From Tropicimonas marinistellae (GTDB taxonomy: Bacteria; Pseudomonadota; Alphaproteobacteria; Rhodobacterales; Rhodobacteraceae), in assembly GCF_001509585.1 (NCBI RefSeq), contig NZ_LNCI01000006.1:343173-407172 (forward strand): DNA of 64,000 nt, read 5' to 3'. Under the pieces are notes generated by a model. That model did not search any database, was not told the DNA's origin, and saw nothing but the letters and a program-made list of their open reading frames with translations. The translations under genes were made by a program, and so were the position numbers. This document shows, in pieces, positions 1 through 9,457 of this stretch. Position 1 is the stretch's first letter; every line of letters starts with the position of its first letter.

Positions 1-618
1 CGCAAGGCCCAGCAGCGATGAGCCGAATGCCGTGCCCATTCCGCCAAGCTGCGCCTCGAGGCCGTTCATCAGCTTGGTGAAGACCTCGACACCGGTTTCC
101 CCCTCTTTCGGCGCCAGCGAGCGGATCGTCTCCACCACGGCCGGGACAGTCGTTGCAAGGCCGTAGAAGGTGCCGAGCAGGCCGAGGAAGATCAGCAGGT
201 TGACGATATACCGGGTGATGTCGCGGCCTTCCTCGATACGGGTGGCGACCGAATCGAGGATCGAAGAGGCGGAGGTCGACGAGATCTGGCGATTCACGCC
301 GCGCGAGCGCAACAGGGCCGCGAGAGGCGCCAGCAGTCGCGGCGCCGGCGTTTTGGCAGCGGACTGGTGATCGCGGGCGAACGCCTCGATCCAGCGAACC
401 GAGGAGGAAAGCTGTGCGACCTGCAGGAAACAGGCGAGAATGCCGATGACGAAGACCAGCGCGATTGCGCCATTGAGGTAGGGGTTTGCCCAGAAAACCG
501 GTTTGACACTGGGAAAGATCATCCACCCGCCGGCACCGACAAGGCCGCAGACGACCAGCATCTGGACGATCTGGCGCACTGGTTGCGAAAATTGCGTTTG
601 GACCGGGGTGTCGCTCAT
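1..618 (-). CDS. MotA/TolQ/ExbB-type proton channel family protein (C-terminus off window)
   Basis: Reading the minus strand from an ATG at 616-618 gives an open frame of 206 residues that runs off the left edge. Hydrophobic segments lie near residues 16-36, 47-67 and 135-155. The last is followed by a conserved small-residue stretch (LGTFYGLATTVPAVVETI) and by LGGMGTAFGSSLLGLA, the Gly/Ala-rich signature of the MotA/TolQ/ExbB fold. Such proteins form the inner-membrane proton channel of a stator that drives a periplasmic or outer-membrane partner. In Rhodobacterales the relatives usually precede an OmpA-type peptidoglycan-binding gene, which would lie outside this window. The family call is firm; which motor it belongs to cannot be told from this fragment. 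Confidence 0.8.
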   Translation of the reverse strand, partial: MSDTPVQTQFSQPVRQIVQMLVVCGLVGAGGWMIFPSVKPVFWANPYLNGAIALVFVIGILACFLQVAQLSSSVRWIEAFARDHQSAAKTPAPRLLAPLAALLRSRGVNRQISSTSASSILDSVATRIEEGRDITRYIVNLLIFLGLLGTFYGLATTVPAVVETIRSLAPKEGETGVEVFTKLMNGLEAQLGGMGTAFGSSLLGLA

Positions 619-700
619 GGGCTCGGGATGTCCGCAGAAAACAAGTCGATGGCCGGCACGATAGGTGTGCAGCCGCAGAAAGCCAATGACTTCGGCGCGC

Positions 701-1267
701 TCAGCGGCGATCCGATGCGATCAGGGCACGCACGCGGGCGGCCAGCCAGTCGAGGTCCGGATCGGCCAGACCAAGCTCCGAAAGGTGATCTGCTGTATTG
801 TAGAGATATTCGCAGTTCGGGCCCCGGCCGCCGTGGGCCGCCGAGATGATCCGGGCTTGCTCCTCCAGCGGCAGTCCACCGCAATATTGCACGTGCCCGG
901 GATCTATCACGTAGGCCAGCGCGTTGACCGCGCGCCCGTCGTGAAGCCGCAGGGTGACGATCTCCTCGACATAGGCGGCCGAGACCAGTTCGCGCTCCCG
1001 CAGGGCGGCAAGGGTGTCGGCCTCGGTGCCGGGAACGACCCGGAAGGCGAGCCCGTCGCATTGCGCATCCGGCGCGGCGTCGAGCGCCAGAACCAGCCCC
1101 GGTTTCTCCGGCGTGCCGCGATGGTGGATCGAGGACATGCAGAAGGCGCGGTGAAACCCGGTGAGGCGCGCCACGGCCTGTTCTTCGACGGGGAAGCCCG
1201 GATGCCAGATGAGGCTGCCGTATCCGAACACCCAGAGCGGCTGGGAAGTGTCGATATTCTGGAGCAT
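701..1267 (-). CDS. gamma-glutamylcyclotransferase, ChaC-like
   Basis: 188 residues. The N-terminus carries the family's substrate-loop signature FGYGSLIWHPGF (about residues 13-24), and a Glu-rich centre (RERELVSAAYVEEIV) supplies the expected catalytic glutamate. ChaC enzymes cleave the gamma-glutamyl group of glutathione to 5-oxoproline and Cys-Gly in the cytoplasm. The frame is open further upstream, but the ATG at 1265-1267 is chosen because homology begins directly after it (MLQNIDTSQPLWVFGYGS). It is divergent from the DUF2125 gene, with about 60 bp between them, and about 80 bp from the ExbB-type gene on the same strand. Confidence 0.85.
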   Translation of the reverse strand: MLQNIDTSQPLWVFGYGSLIWHPGFPVEEQAVARLTGFHRAFCMSSIHHRGTPEKPGLVLALDAAPDAQCDGLAFRVVPGTEADTLAALRERELVSAAYVEEIVTLRLHDGRAVNALAYVIDPGHVQYCGGLPLEEQARIISAAHGGRGPNCEYLYNTADHLSELGLADPDLDWLAARVRALIASDRR

Positions 1268-1329
1268 GGCTGGTCCCTCGCGCGTCGAAGGGTGTAAACC
1301 GCAAATCGGGGCGAAGCGAAAGGGGCGGG

Positions 1330-2337
1330 ATGAAACCGATACGTTTGCTGGTGGCCGTGCTGGTCGTGGCGCTGGCCTGGAGTGGCTGGTGGGGCTGGAG
1401 CGCGTGGAAAGCCAAGGCGGACCTGCGGGGGTGGCTGGAGGCACGGCGGGCGGACGGCTGGCAGGCGGAATGGTCCGCGATCCGCGTGACGGGCTTTCCC
1501 AACCGGGTCGACATCACGGTTGAGGAACCGGCGCTGGCCGACCCGGCGGGTGGATGGGCCTGGAATGCGCCCTTCGTCCAGATCCTCCGGTTGAGCTACG
1601 ACAAGGACCGGGCGATTTTTGTCTGGCCCGATAGGATGTCATTGCAGACTCCCTACGAGCGGATCACCATCGCCGGCGAGGAGATGCGGGCGAGCGTGTC
1701 CTTCCTGCCCGGGCGGGCGCGGGAGGTTTTGGACTCGGCGCTGGTGTTTCGCGGCATGGAAATCTCCTCTGACGCGGGCTGGACGACCTCGGTGCGCGAG
1801 GCACGGCTGGCGGTGCGGCCGAATGCACAGAACGCAGCGCTGCGCGATATCGGACTTGAGGTCACGGGCCTGAAGCCGCGGTCGGACGTGATCGCGACGC
1901 TGGCAGACGCCGGCGTCGTGCCGGCGACGGTTGAACGGCTGCGCGCGGACCTGACGGTGGAATTCGACACGCCCTGGGACCGGCAGGCCCTGGAAGAGCG
2001 TCGACCGCAGCCGACGAGTATGGACATCCACGAAATCGCGGCCAGCTGGGGCCAGCTGGACCTGCGTATCGCTGGCAAGCTGGCGGCAGACGATGCAGGC
2101 CGCGCCGATGGCGAGGTCCTGGTAAAGGCGACCAACTGGGAGGAAATCCTGGACGTGGCGCGGCAGAGCGGGGCCGTGCCGGCGGGGATCGCCGACACGG
2201 TGGAATCGGCCCTGCGCCTGCTGTCGCGCGTGGCGGGCAGCCCCAAGACGCTCGATATTCCTCTCAGTTTCGAGGATGGACGGATGCGTGCCGGACCGGT
2301 GCCCCTGGGCTCCGCACCCGAACTTCGCTTGCCATAG
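1330..2337 (+). CDS. DUF2125 domain-containing protein
   Basis: 335 residues. An N-terminal hydrophobic segment (about residues 5-24, LLVAVLVVALAWSGWWGW) looks like a signal anchor or uncleaved signal, followed by a predicted periplasmic domain. The stretch RRADGWQAEWSAIRVTGFPNRVDI (residues about 39-62) is the characteristic opening of DUF2125, a family found widely in Rhodobacterales and relatives and of unknown function. The start has an AGGGG-type ribosome site five bases upstream. The gene ends just before the convergent extensin-like gene. No enzymatic motif is visible. Confidence 0.75.
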   Translation: MKPIRLLVAVLVVALAWSGWWGWSAWKAKADLRGWLEARRADGWQAEWSAIRVTGFPNRVDITVEEPALADPAGGWAWNAPFVQILRLSYDKDRAIFVWPDRMSLQTPYERITIAGEEMRASVSFLPGRAREVLDSALVFRGMEISSDAGWTTSVREARLAVRPNAQNAALRDIGLEVTGLKPRSDVIATLADAGVVPATVERLRADLTVEFDTPWDRQALEERRPQPTSMDIHEIAASWGQLDLRIAGKLAADDAGRADGEVLVKATNWEEILDVARQSGAVPAGIADTVESALRLLSRVAGSPKTLDIPLSFEDGRMRAGPVPLGSAPELRLP

Positions 2338-2376
2338 CGGGCCCCTGCCCCGCCGTGCCAGCGCGGTGCGTCGAAG

Positions 2377-3372
2377 CTAGCGGCAGTAATGACCGCTTCG
2401 GTAGCGCGCCGTGTCGAAGTGGAAGTGATCCTGGTGATAGCGGTCGGCATTCGGACCGAGCACTGTGCCGAACGGCCCACAGGCGGCCGCGTGAAGCTTC
2501 TTGAGCGTGCCGCCCCAGTCCTTGCTGCGCCAGTTGCTCAGAACGGTCACATCGGTGCCGTCCTTCAGCGAGAAGCCGGAAATATCAACCGCGTGCCCGC
2601 GCGCATGTTCGGAGAGTTTACCGCCGGGCACGTTGTTGCGGGAGCGGCAGGCGTAGGAGGCGGCCAGCTTGATCTCGTCCGGACCGCCACCACGCCGGCC
2701 GACCGCCGGTTTGAGGGCCTGGACGACCCAGGCGTTCAGCGCCTTGGCCGTGGTGCAATCTATCGTGGCCGGCGTCGAGAGCCGCACACCGGAGACAGAG
2801 GTTACTTTCACCGGATTGGAAATGCCGCAACCGCTGGATGGCCGCCCGATCGTCGCACGGGTTGCCCCCTTGATCCCGTTTACACCGCAAACGGAGCCCG
2901 TTCGGCTGAAACTGTCGCGACGCTGGAAGAGTTTTGCGAATCCCGCCGGGCGGACTTTGGGGTGCGGGGCTCCCTGCGGCATGGGAACCGCGACAACGGC
3001 CGCCGGATGTGCAAGCCCGTACAGCGGGTGGGGCGGTCGCGGCAGAGGTGCCAGCGTACCCGGTACGCCATAATGCACGCGCGTGACCTGTCGAGACACC
3101 TGGGCGAGGCTGTCGGCCGGTGTCACGGCCGTGGAGAACACGCCCGCGCGGGGCCGTGGCCGCGGATTGACGCGCCCGGTGCCCGCTGTCTCCGCGACGT
3201 CGAAAGCGCCCGACGCGACGGTATCTGGACGGTGGGGTGCCCCGGGATCGGTCGCGGCCGTGGCGGCCTCCGTGGGGCGCGGTTCCGGGCGGAGGCTGCT
3301 TTCCGGCACGTCCGCCGCCGTCGATACCACCGTGAATAATAGGACTGCCCCCGCGCAAACGAGCCGCGTCAT
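2377..3372 (-). CDS. extensin-like C-terminal domain protein, secreted
   Basis: 331 residues. The N-terminus has a signal peptide ([20 protein letters not shown]). A Pro/Arg-rich linker of roughly 130 residues follows, then the extensin-like C-terminal domain from about residue 180. That domain contains SYACRSRNN, SEHARGHAVDISGF and YHQDHFHFD, whose His/Asp residues resemble those of the VanY/DD-peptidase fold. The paired cysteines suggest a periplasmic protein. Its ATG overlaps the tyrC stop (ATGA), so the two are translationally coupled. Bacterial members are assumed to act on the cell wall, but the substrate is unknown. Confidence 0.8.
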   Translation of the reverse strand: MTRLVCAGAVLLFTVVSTAADVPESSLRPEPRPTEAATAATDPGAPHRPDTVASGAFDVAETAGTGRVNPRPRPRAGVFSTAVTPADSLAQVSRQVTRVHYGVPGTLAPLPRPPHPLYGLAHPAAVVAVPMPQGAPHPKVRPAGFAKLFQRRDSFSRTGSVCGVNGIKGATRATIGRPSSGCGISNPVKVTSVSGVRLSTPATIDCTTAKALNAWVVQALKPAVGRRGGGPDEIKLAASYACRSRNNVPGGKLSEHARGHAVDISGFSLKDGTDVTVLSNWRSKDWGGTLKKLHAAACGPFGTVLGPNADRYHQDHFHFDTARYRSGHYCR

Positions 3373-4301
3373 CCCTCCGTCCCTCCCTTGCCGTGGCCAC
3401 GTCCGAAGTCCGGCGCGGCCGTATCCTGGCCTGCCTCGATAATACCACGTCGGATCGCCCGTGTCCGGGTGAAGTAATCGAACAGCAAGTCCCCGTCCTC
3501 CTTGCGGATCGCCCGCTGCAGGCGCATGAGCTCTTCGATGAACCGGCCGAGGATCTCCATCGTCGCTTCGCGGTTGTTCAGGAACACGTCGCGCCACATG
3601 GTTGGATCGGAGGCGGCGATCCGCGTGAAATCCCGGAACCCGGCGGCAGAATACTTGATGACCTCGCTGTCGGTCACACGGCGCAGGTCGTCGGCCACAC
3701 CGACCATCGTGTAGGCGATGAGGTGCGGTGCGTGGGAGGTGACCATGAGCACGAGGTCGTGGTGTTCGGGCTCCATGATCTCCACATGCGCGCCCAAGCC
3801 GGCCCAGTACCGCTCCAGCCGGGCCAATGCCGCCGGATCGGCATCGCCATCCGGCACGATCAGGGTGTAGCGGTTCTCGAAAAGCTCGGCGAAACCGGCA
3901 CGGGGACCGGAGTGCTCGGTGCCCGCGAGCGGGTGCGCGGGAATGAAATGCACACTCTCGGGCAGATGCGGCTTCACCGCTTCGATCACCGCCCGTTTGA
4001 CCGAGCCCACGTCGGACACGGTGCAGCCGGGCTTCAGATGCGGGCCGATCTCCTCGGCCACCTTGCCCATGGCGCCGACCGGCACACAGAGGACCACGAG
4101 GTCGGCATCCTTCACGGCCTCGGCCGCCGTCTCCGCGACCACGTCGCAAAGCCCGTCCTCGCGCGCGATTGCGCGGGTTTCGGGCGAGCGGGCGGTGCCG
4201 ACGATCTCGCCCTGAAGGCCGGCCCGGCGGCCGGCATGGATCATCGAGGACGCGATGAGGCCGAGCCCGATAAAGGCCACGCGCTCGTAGATCACGCTCA
4301 T
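3369..4301 (-). CDS. tyrC: prephenate/arogenate dehydrogenase
   Basis: 310 residues. The N-terminus is a Rossmann fold ([21 protein letters not shown], first Gly motif at about residues 10-15). The prephenate dehydrogenase signature [15 protein letters not shown] and the substrate-loop [11 protein letters not shown] (His around 130) follow. The enzyme oxidatively decarboxylates prephenate or arogenate on the way to tyrosine. Its start overlaps the hisC stop by four bases (ATGA) and its stop overlaps the extensin-like start the same way. The context with hisC is classic, because HisC-type aminotransferases also transaminate aromatic precursors. Prephenate versus arogenate preference cannot be read from the sequence. 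Confidence 0.88.
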   Translation of the reverse strand: MSVIYERVAFIGLGLIASSMIHAGRRAGLQGEIVGTARSPETRAIAREDGLCDVVAETAAEAVKDADLVVLCVPVGAMGKVAEEIGPHLKPGCTVSDVGSVKRAVIEAVKPHLPESVHFIPAHPLAGTEHSGPRAGFAELFENRYTLIVPDGDADPAALARLERYWAGLGAHVEIMEPEHHDLVLMVTSHAPHLIAYTMVGVADDLRRVTDSEVIKYSAAGFRDFTRIAASDPTMWRDVFLNNREATMEILGRFIEELMRLQRAIRKEDGDLLFDYFTRTRAIRRGIIEAGQDTAAPDFGRGHGKGGTEG

Positions 4302-5383
4302 GCCCGCCCCTCCCGGAAGCTGCGAATGCCGTCGATGACGCGCGCGCAGCCGGCCTCGTCGCCGACGGTGATGCGCAGGCAATGCGGCAAGCCGTAGCTC
4401 GCGACCCGCCGGACGATGACGCCGCGCGATTTCAGATGCATGTCCACGGCCTCTGCCTCGGCCGTGTTGGCGAAACGGGCGAGAACGAAGTTGGTCAGGC
4501 TGGTGTCCGATGGCACGCCCAGGGTGGCCAGTTGCTCGGCCAGCCAAACCCGCAGCCGCGCATTCTCCGCCACGCAATGCGCGGTGTACTCCCGGTCGCG
4601 AAGCGCGGCGATGGCGGCGGCCATTTGAACCTCGGAGAGGTTGAACGGCTGACGAATACGGGCAAGCACGTCGATGATCGGCTTCGGGCCATAGCCCCAG
4701 CCGATGCGCAACCCCCCAAGACCGTAGAGCTTGGAGAAGGTGCGGGTCATGAAAACGTTATCGCGCCCCTCGATCAGCGAAACGCCCCCGTCATATCCCG
4801 GCGCGAATTCCGCATAGGCGCCGTCGAGCACCAGAATGGCACCCTCCGGCAAGCCGTCCGCAAGCCGCGCAACCTCGTTGCCACCGATCATCGTGCCGGT
4901 GGGATTGTTCGGGTTGGCGATGAACACCAGCCGGGTGCGCTCGGTGCAGGCCGCGAGCAACGCGTCCACATCCGTTACCCGCTCCCGCTCCGTCGCCACC
5001 ACCGGCGTGGCGCCGACGGCATGGGCGAGGATCGGATACATGGCAAAGCCGTGCTCCGTGTGAAGCACCTCGTCGCCCGGACCGGCATAGGCCTGGCAGA
5101 GGAATTGCAGCACCTCGTCGGAACCGACGCCGCAGATGATCTGTGCCGGGTCGAGCCCATGCACCTCCCCGATGGCTTGCCGGAGCGGCAGGTGGTCGGT
5201 GTTCGGGTAGCGATGCACCTCCGCCGCAGCCGCCGCAATCGCCGCCGTCACCTTCGGGCTCGGGCCGTAGGGGTTCTCGTTCGACGAGAGTTTGAGAACG
5301 TTCGTCACACCCTCGACATGGCTCTGCCCGCCCTCGTAGAGCGCGATCTCCATGATGCCGGGCTGGGGGGTAATCTTGCTCAT
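4298..5383 (-). CDS. hisC: histidinol-phosphate aminotransferase
   Basis: 361 residues, the usual length. This PLP fold-type I enzyme has the N-terminal substrate motif [15 protein letters not shown] (about residues 32-46), the PLP-contact NPNNPTGT, and the Schiff-base lysine in [18 protein letters not shown]. It transaminates imidazole-acetol phosphate in histidine synthesis and often aromatic keto acids as well. The ATG follows AAGGAG with seven bases of spacing. It is the first gene of the coupled operon hisC-tyrC-extensin-like. Linkage to tyrC rather than to other his genes suggests a role in tyrosine/phenylalanine synthesis as well. Confidence 0.93.
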   Translation of the reverse strand: MSKITPQPGIMEIALYEGGQSHVEGVTNVLKLSSNENPYGPSPKVTAAIAAAAAEVHRYPNTDHLPLRQAIGEVHGLDPAQIICGVGSDEVLQFLCQAYAGPGDEVLHTEHGFAMYPILAHAVGATPVVATERERVTDVDALLAACTERTRLVFIANPNNPTGTMIGGNEVARLADGLPEGAILVLDGAYAEFAPGYDGGVSLIEGRDNVFMTRTFSKLYGLGGLRIGWGYGPKPIIDVLARIRQPFNLSEVQMAAAIAALRDREYTAHCVAENARLRVWLAEQLATLGVPSDTSLTNFVLARFANTAEAEAVDMHLKSRGVIVRRVASYGLPHCLRITVGDEAGCARVIDGIRSFREGRA

Positions 5384-5566
5384 GCCTGTCTCCTTGGTGG
5401 AGCTACATACAGGCCCGAGGCAGGCGTGACCAGTTCCGGCGGCAACAGCGCCACGAAACCCGCTCCATTTCCGCGACGTAAGTATTGCGGCTCAAAACAA
5501 ACAAGAAAGATCTGAAATTGCCGGCAGGAATAAACTTCGGTCGCCACTTTTTCGGAATGAAAGACA

Positions 5567-7180
5567 ATGGCAGAAATCTACGCAAACAAATCCCTGAACT
5601 TCGACAAACTCAGCCTGCATCGCTTGTACAAAGACGCATATTACGAAAAATTCCACGACAACACCTTTGTTCCGGAAAACGAAAACCTTCAGGATGGCTT
5701 TGGAGTTGAAGTCGACAGCAAGGGGCTCGGCTACTCGCTGAATATGCTGGCCGGCCCGGACCTCTCCGTCGACGCATCCGGGAACCTGCAAGGCACCTGC
5801 TTCGCATTCGTTCGATACTTCGCGGAAGATGTGGGTAGTTATTTCGAATTCAATTGGGGCATTTTTGACTTTTCCATCGAAGCGCGGGAATTCACCTCGG
5901 CCACGAAAACCGTATCGACCGCCGACGATTTGAAACTATTGCGCACCGCGCTATCCGGTGACGACTATTTCGGACTCAGCAGCGAACAGGACAATGTGCG
6001 CGGTTTCAGCGGGAATGACACGATCAACGGCATGGGCGGAGCCGACATCCTCGACGGTGGAAATGGTGACGATATCATACGAGGCGGCAAAGGCCGCGAC
6101 AGTATTATCGGCCGCCAAGGAAACGACATCCTGCTGGGGGGATCGCGGGGCGACTCGCTCAGTGGCGGTGCGGGAAACGACTTTATCAAAGGCGGCGACG
6201 GCTACGACGACGTATACGGCGATACCGGCAAGGACCTCCTGGCGGGGGGAGACGGAAATGACCGTCTGTACGGCGACTTTGGCCGCGACAAGCTCGTCGG
6301 TGGTCCGGGTTCCGACTGGTTGTATGGCGGGGTGGGCCCGGACGTGCTTCAAGGCAACGACCATTTCGACCGCATTTTCGGTGACGCGGGCAACGACACG
6401 CTGTTCGGCGGATCTGGAAATGATCGGTTGTACGCCGGGGCGGGCGCTGACGTTCTTCGGGGCGGCGAGGATTCCGATAAGATCCTTGGCCAGGACGGTG
6501 ACGACAGGCTTTCGGGCGGCTCCGGCGACGACAGACTGTTTGGCGGGGACGGCGAGGACAGGCTCAAGGGCGGCCAACAACATGATGTCCTGGTAGGCGG
6601 AGCGGACAACGACACTCTACGGGGTGGGGACGGGCCAGACATACTCAAGGGTGGCGACGGCGATGACCTGCTTTTCTGCGACAAACACGACGATACCGCC
6701 TACGGAGGGAATGGCGACGACGAGTTGCATGGAGGCAAGGGCGACGACACACTTCATGGAGGGGCCGGCAACGACATCCTCAATGGTTCTCACGGGAACA
6801 ACACATTGCTTGGTGGCAAAGGGAACGACATACTCGAGGGCGCTTCCGGGTACGATACACTATATGGCGGAGACGGCGACGATTGGCTCAGCGCGGGCAG
6901 TGGCGGAAGCGATTTCCTTGTCGGCGGCGATGGGTCCGACACATTCAGTTTCGCGCAACACGAGGGTGGAATCGTCACCGTCCACGATTTCGCCGACGAT
7001 ATCGACACTCTCAGTATTGACGACGGGCTTCTGGACGGAATCCTCGATATGAACGAGGCGATAGACCGGTTTGCAATGGTCGAAGACGGATCAATCCTGT
7101 TCGAGTTTGACGAAGCCAAGCTCAGACTTGAGAACTTCGACGACATTGACGCGTTGCGCGACGATGTCGAAATTGTCTGA
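5567..7180 (+). CDS. RTX (hemolysin-type calcium-binding) repeat protein
   Basis: 537 residues. The first ~140 residues form a domain I do not recognise, with no signal peptide. From about residue 145 to 470 there are many GGxGxDxLxG-type nonapeptide repeats, which fold as a calcium-binding parallel beta-roll. The end ([14 protein letters not shown] ... [10 protein letters not shown]) resembles the cap found before a type I secretion signal. Export through an ABC-type (T1SS) channel is therefore inferred. Two cysteines occur (one near residue 77, one in a degenerate repeat at LLFCDKHDD), which is unusual for RTX proteins. The N-terminal part is clearly poorer in GC than its neighbours, a sign of recent transfer. 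No T1SS genes are adjacent. Confidence 0.85.
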   Translation: MAEIYANKSLNFDKLSLHRLYKDAYYEKFHDNTFVPENENLQDGFGVEVDSKGLGYSLNMLAGPDLSVDASGNLQGTCFAFVRYFAEDVGSYFEFNWGIFDFSIEAREFTSATKTVSTADDLKLLRTALSGDDYFGLSSEQDNVRGFSGNDTINGMGGADILDGGNGDDIIRGGKGRDSIIGRQGNDILLGGSRGDSLSGGAGNDFIKGGDGYDDVYGDTGKDLLAGGDGNDRLYGDFGRDKLVGGPGSDWLYGGVGPDVLQGNDHFDRIFGDAGNDTLFGGSGNDRLYAGAGADVLRGGEDSDKILGQDGDDRLSGGSGDDRLFGGDGEDRLKGGQQHDVLVGGADNDTLRGGDGPDILKGGDGDDLLFCDKHDDTAYGGNGDDELHGGKGDDTLHGGAGNDILNGSHGNNTLLGGKGNDILEGASGYDTLYGGDGDDWLSAGSGGSDFLVGGDGSDTFSFAQHEGGIVTVHDFADDIDTLSIDDGLLDGILDMNEAIDRFAMVEDGSILFEFDEAKLRLENFDDIDALRDDVEIV

Positions 7181-7217
7181 TCATCGCGAGCGTCCCGCCC
7201 GAAATAATCCCGAAATG

Positions 7218-7252
7218 CAAAAGGCCGCGCGGGGCTCCCCGGCGCGGCCTTT
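7218..7252. terminator. bidirectional terminator between RTX gene and rpsD
   Basis: A strong inverted repeat (AAAGGCCGCGC ... GCGCGGCCTTT, with an internal GGGG/CCCC extension) lies between the convergent RTX gene and rpsD. On the minus strand it ends in TTTT, fitting rho-independent termination of rpsD. On the plus strand it ends in CCTTTCAATT and could also stop the RTX transcript. Confidence 0.75.
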
Positions 7253-7272
7253 CAATTCGTATGCCCTGACGC

Positions 7273-7893
7273 TTAGTTCTGGGCGTAGTATTCGATGACG
7301 AGGTTCGGTTCCATCTGCACCGCGTAGGGCACATCGCCGAGGCCCGGCGTGCGCACGAAGGTCGCGGTCATCTTGGAGTGGTCGGCCTCGATGTAATCCG
7401 GCACATCGCGCTCGGCGAGGCCCACGGCCTCCAGCACGACGGCGAGTTGCTTGGAGCGGTCGCGGACCTCGACGACATCGCCTTCCTTGACGCGGTAGGA
7501 CGGGATGTTGACACGCTTGCCGTTCACCAGAACGTGGCCGTGGTTCACGAACTGACGGGCCGCGAAGATGGTCGGCACGAACTTGGCGCGGTAAACGACC
7601 GCGTCCAGGCGGCGCTCCAGCAGGCCGATCAGGTTCTCACCGGTGTCGCCACGGACCCGCTCGGCTTCGGAGTAGATACGGCGGAACTGCTTCTCGGTCA
7701 GGTCGCCGTAGTAGCCCTTCAGCTTCTGCTTGGCACGGAGCTGCAGGCCGAAGTCGGACATCTTGCCCTTGCGGCGCTGGCCGTGCTGGCCCGGGCCGTA
7801 TTCACGGCGGTTGACGGGGGATTTGGGGCGGCCCCAAATGTTTTCGCCCATGCGGCGGTCGATCTTGTACTTGGCAGACGTGCGTTTGGTCAC
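7273..7893 (-). CDS. rpsD: 30S ribosomal protein S4
   Basis: 206 residues, the usual alphaproteobacterial length. It begins (V/M)[19 protein letters not shown] and carries the S4 RNA-binding domain ([14 protein letters not shown], then [19 protein letters not shown]). S4 nucleates assembly of the 30S body on 16S rRNA. The start is a GTG at 7891-7893, chosen because family homology starts exactly there and AAGGAG lies seven bases upstream. The frame is open upstream but does not resemble S4. It is monocistronic, with a good promoter and a structured leader upstream (see separate entries). Confidence 0.95.
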   Translation of the reverse strand: MTKRTSAKYKIDRRMGENIWGRPKSPVNRREYGPGQHGQRRKGKMSDFGLQLRAKQKLKGYYGDLTEKQFRRIYSEAERVRGDTGENLIGLLERRLDAVVYRAKFVPTIFAARQFVNHGHVLVNGKRVNIPSYRVKEGDVVEVRDRSKQLAVVLEAVGLAERDVPDYIEADHSKMTATFVRTPGLGDVPYAVQMEPNLVIEYYAQN

Positions 7894-7915
7894 GGCTGAT
7901 CTCCTTCGTTTGCGC

Positions 7916-7984
7916 GGCGCCCAAGGGCGCCTATGAAGGGCGTTGTCCTTTCCCTGACCGGGAGACAGGCATCCCCTTGCGGGG
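7916..7984 (-). promoter_or_regulatory. structured 5' leader of rpsD (two hairpins)
   Basis: Between the inferred rpsD start of transcription and the GTG there are about 130 bases. They contain a GGCGCC-CTTG-GGCGCC hairpin (7916-7931), about 20 bases upstream of the start codon, and a CCCC-GCAA-GGGG hairpin with a GNRA-type loop (7973-7984). S4 is a known autoregulator of translation in other bacteria, so a regulatory leader is plausible. That is inference. Confidence 0.4.
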
Positions 7985-8031
7985 GCCACCAACACCAATA
8001 GATTGCCCCGGCCGAAGAGCCGGGATGGCGC

Positions 8032-8060
8032 TCTTTAGGGAGAGTCCGGGGCGCTGTCAA
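8032..8060 (-). promoter_or_regulatory. probable sigma-70 promoter of rpsD
   Basis: On the minus strand TTGACA (8055-8060) is followed after exactly 17 bases by TAAAGA (8032-8037). The -35 is a perfect consensus and the -10 is weaker. It overlaps the last bases of the upstream Hint-domain gene. Confidence 0.6.
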
Positions 8061-9145
8061 GCAACCGCGCGCAGATCTCCACCAGCCGAGAGCAACGCCG
8101 CCTCTGCGCGCGAGAGCCTGCGCCGCGCGGGTGGGCCGTAGCTATCGGGAGACGCGAGCACATCGGCGCCGAGCTGAGTGCGCAGACCCGCGCCGATATC
8201 GAGCAGGCCCTCGCCCGGGGCGCTCGCCATATCGGGATGAAAACTCTCGCAAGCCGGACCCTGTGTCAGCAGGATCTGGTGCTGGTCCAGGAGAAGGCGC
8301 ACATAGACGACCTCTGCTGCGTCCAGATCCAGCGAAACGCCCTGTTGCTGCTGGAGGTCGCCGGCCCGCACCAGCACCTCGCGCGCGCCGAAGAGCGCAT
8401 GCACCGCCGCGCCGCCGATCAGCACGTGTTGGTCCCATCCGATCCTGATAGCCGGTCCGGCCCAATGGATACCGAAAGCCCCCGACGAAAGCCGAAGCGG
8501 CCGGTCCCCCGGCGCACGGGTCATGTCGGCGGCGGTGACGCGGCGCACGCTCCGCGCGCGCAGAACGCAGGGGCCGGCATCGCGGGTCAGAACGCTGTCG
8601 CCGGGGCGCAGCGCGTCCACCAGCCTCGGCCCGTTCGGTGTGAGCAGCCGGGTTCCGGCCACGAAGCCCGTCACCGGCGGAGCCGGGCGACGCTCCGCCC
8701 GCGCTTCGGCCCGCCGGTTGGTGACCACCCGAACGATCCAGAGTTCCTCGCCCTGCGGCGGCGGTGTTCCATGGAACAGCACAAGCGCCGGTTGACCGGG
8801 TGACGCCTCGATGCGGCTCGCGGAGAAGGCGCGCCGTCCGTCCGTCACGACGAAGCCGCGATCCAGCAGTTGATCGTCGTCGATGTCCGTCCCGGCCGGT
8901 GCGGCCAGCGGCACCACCGGCGCACAGAGGCGACGCGCGCTCTGCGCGGCCCGTGCGTGAAGCTCTGCGGCGCCGATCGGCTGGCTCAGTACCGCCGCAG
9001 ACCCCGGCCGATCAATCCGCATCGCCTGGCCGACCCAGCGCCAGGTCGCACCCGCTCGCAATTCTCCCGCCGGCGCGCCGGCAACGTCGTCGATTGCCGT
9101 CTGCGCCCAGGAGATGACATAGGCCCCCGTGGTCCCGTCATCCAT
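8057..9145 (-). CDS. Hint-domain protein lacking the usual catalytic cysteine
   Basis: 362 residues from the ATG at 9143-9145. An in-frame GTG 42 bases upstream is possible, but neither start has a strong ribosome site. The first ~150 residues are not recognised. From about residue 158 the Hint (hedgehog/intein) fold is evident: VTGFVAGTRLLTPNGPRLV, then ALRPGDSVLTRD and later IRIGWDQHVLIGG. In active Hint domains a cysteine precedes the Phe of this motif; here it is glycine (Gly160). Proteins with this architecture are common in roseobacters and often look like secreted or surface proteins. The function is unknown, and self-cleavage is unlikely without the nucleophile. Confidence 0.7.
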   Translation of the reverse strand: MDDGTTGAYVISWAQTAIDDVAGAPAGELRAGATWRWVGQAMRIDRPGSAAVLSQPIGAAELHARAAQSARRLCAPVVPLAAPAGTDIDDDQLLDRGFVVTDGRRAFSASRIEASPGQPALVLFHGTPPPQGEELWIVRVVTNRRAEARAERRPAPPVTGFVAGTRLLTPNGPRLVDALRPGDSVLTRDAGPCVLRARSVRRVTAADMTRAPGDRPLRLSSGAFGIHWAGPAIRIGWDQHVLIGGAAVHALFGAREVLVRAGDLQQQQGVSLDLDAAEVVYVRLLLDQHQILLTQGPACESFHPDMASAPGEGLLDIGAGLRTQLGADVLASPDSYGPPARRRLSRAEAALLSAGGDLRAVA

Positions 9146-9457
9146 GGTGTGAATACCTGCTCGATGTTTTCTTTTTATGCCTTGCACTTACCACAGAAAA
9201 CGCCCCCGGCAAAGCCCGTCCGCGATCCGTGCCGGATCGCGGCCCTCGAACGGCCGGTCGGTGTGATCGCCTCCTGGCGGCGGTCGGGGAGTGTGTCGGG
9301 TGAATAGTGCCGCGCGCGGCTTGCCGCGCGCCATGCCCAACCGGAGGAGGCGCATCTGCGATGCGTCGACAGAGGACGGGAGCCATCGGAGACGCGAAAC
9401 GCCCGGGATGTCTCCCGGGCGTTTCGATTGGCGAATTGCCGGTCGGGCGGTGCCCGC
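9146..9457. other. 312-bp intergenic region
   Basis: No gene is seen here. It holds the icd terminator (9395-9426) and a GC-only inverted repeat (9312-9320 with 9323-9331, nine pairs around TT) that could form a second hairpin in the space between icd and the Hint gene. No clear promoter for the Hint gene is recognised. Confidence 0.6.
9395..9426 (-). terminator. terminator downstream of icd
   Basis: A perfect 14-bp stem (CGAAACGCCCGGGA, 9395-9408, with TCCCGGGCGTTTCG, 9413-9426) closes a four-base loop about 30 bases after the icd stop. There is no long T-run, only TTTCG inside the stem, but the position and strength fit termination. Confidence 0.7.

Noticed and set aside
5984..6950. CRISPR array or tandem DNA repeat in the RTX gene
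   Set aside because: The repetition is at protein level (nonapeptide repeats) and the DNA copies differ; there are no constant repeats with unique spacers. The same holds for 29380-30600.
7201..7272. Small RNA gene between the RTX gene and rpsD
   Set aside because: The only structure is the shared terminator; no promoter or second conserved stem is visible.
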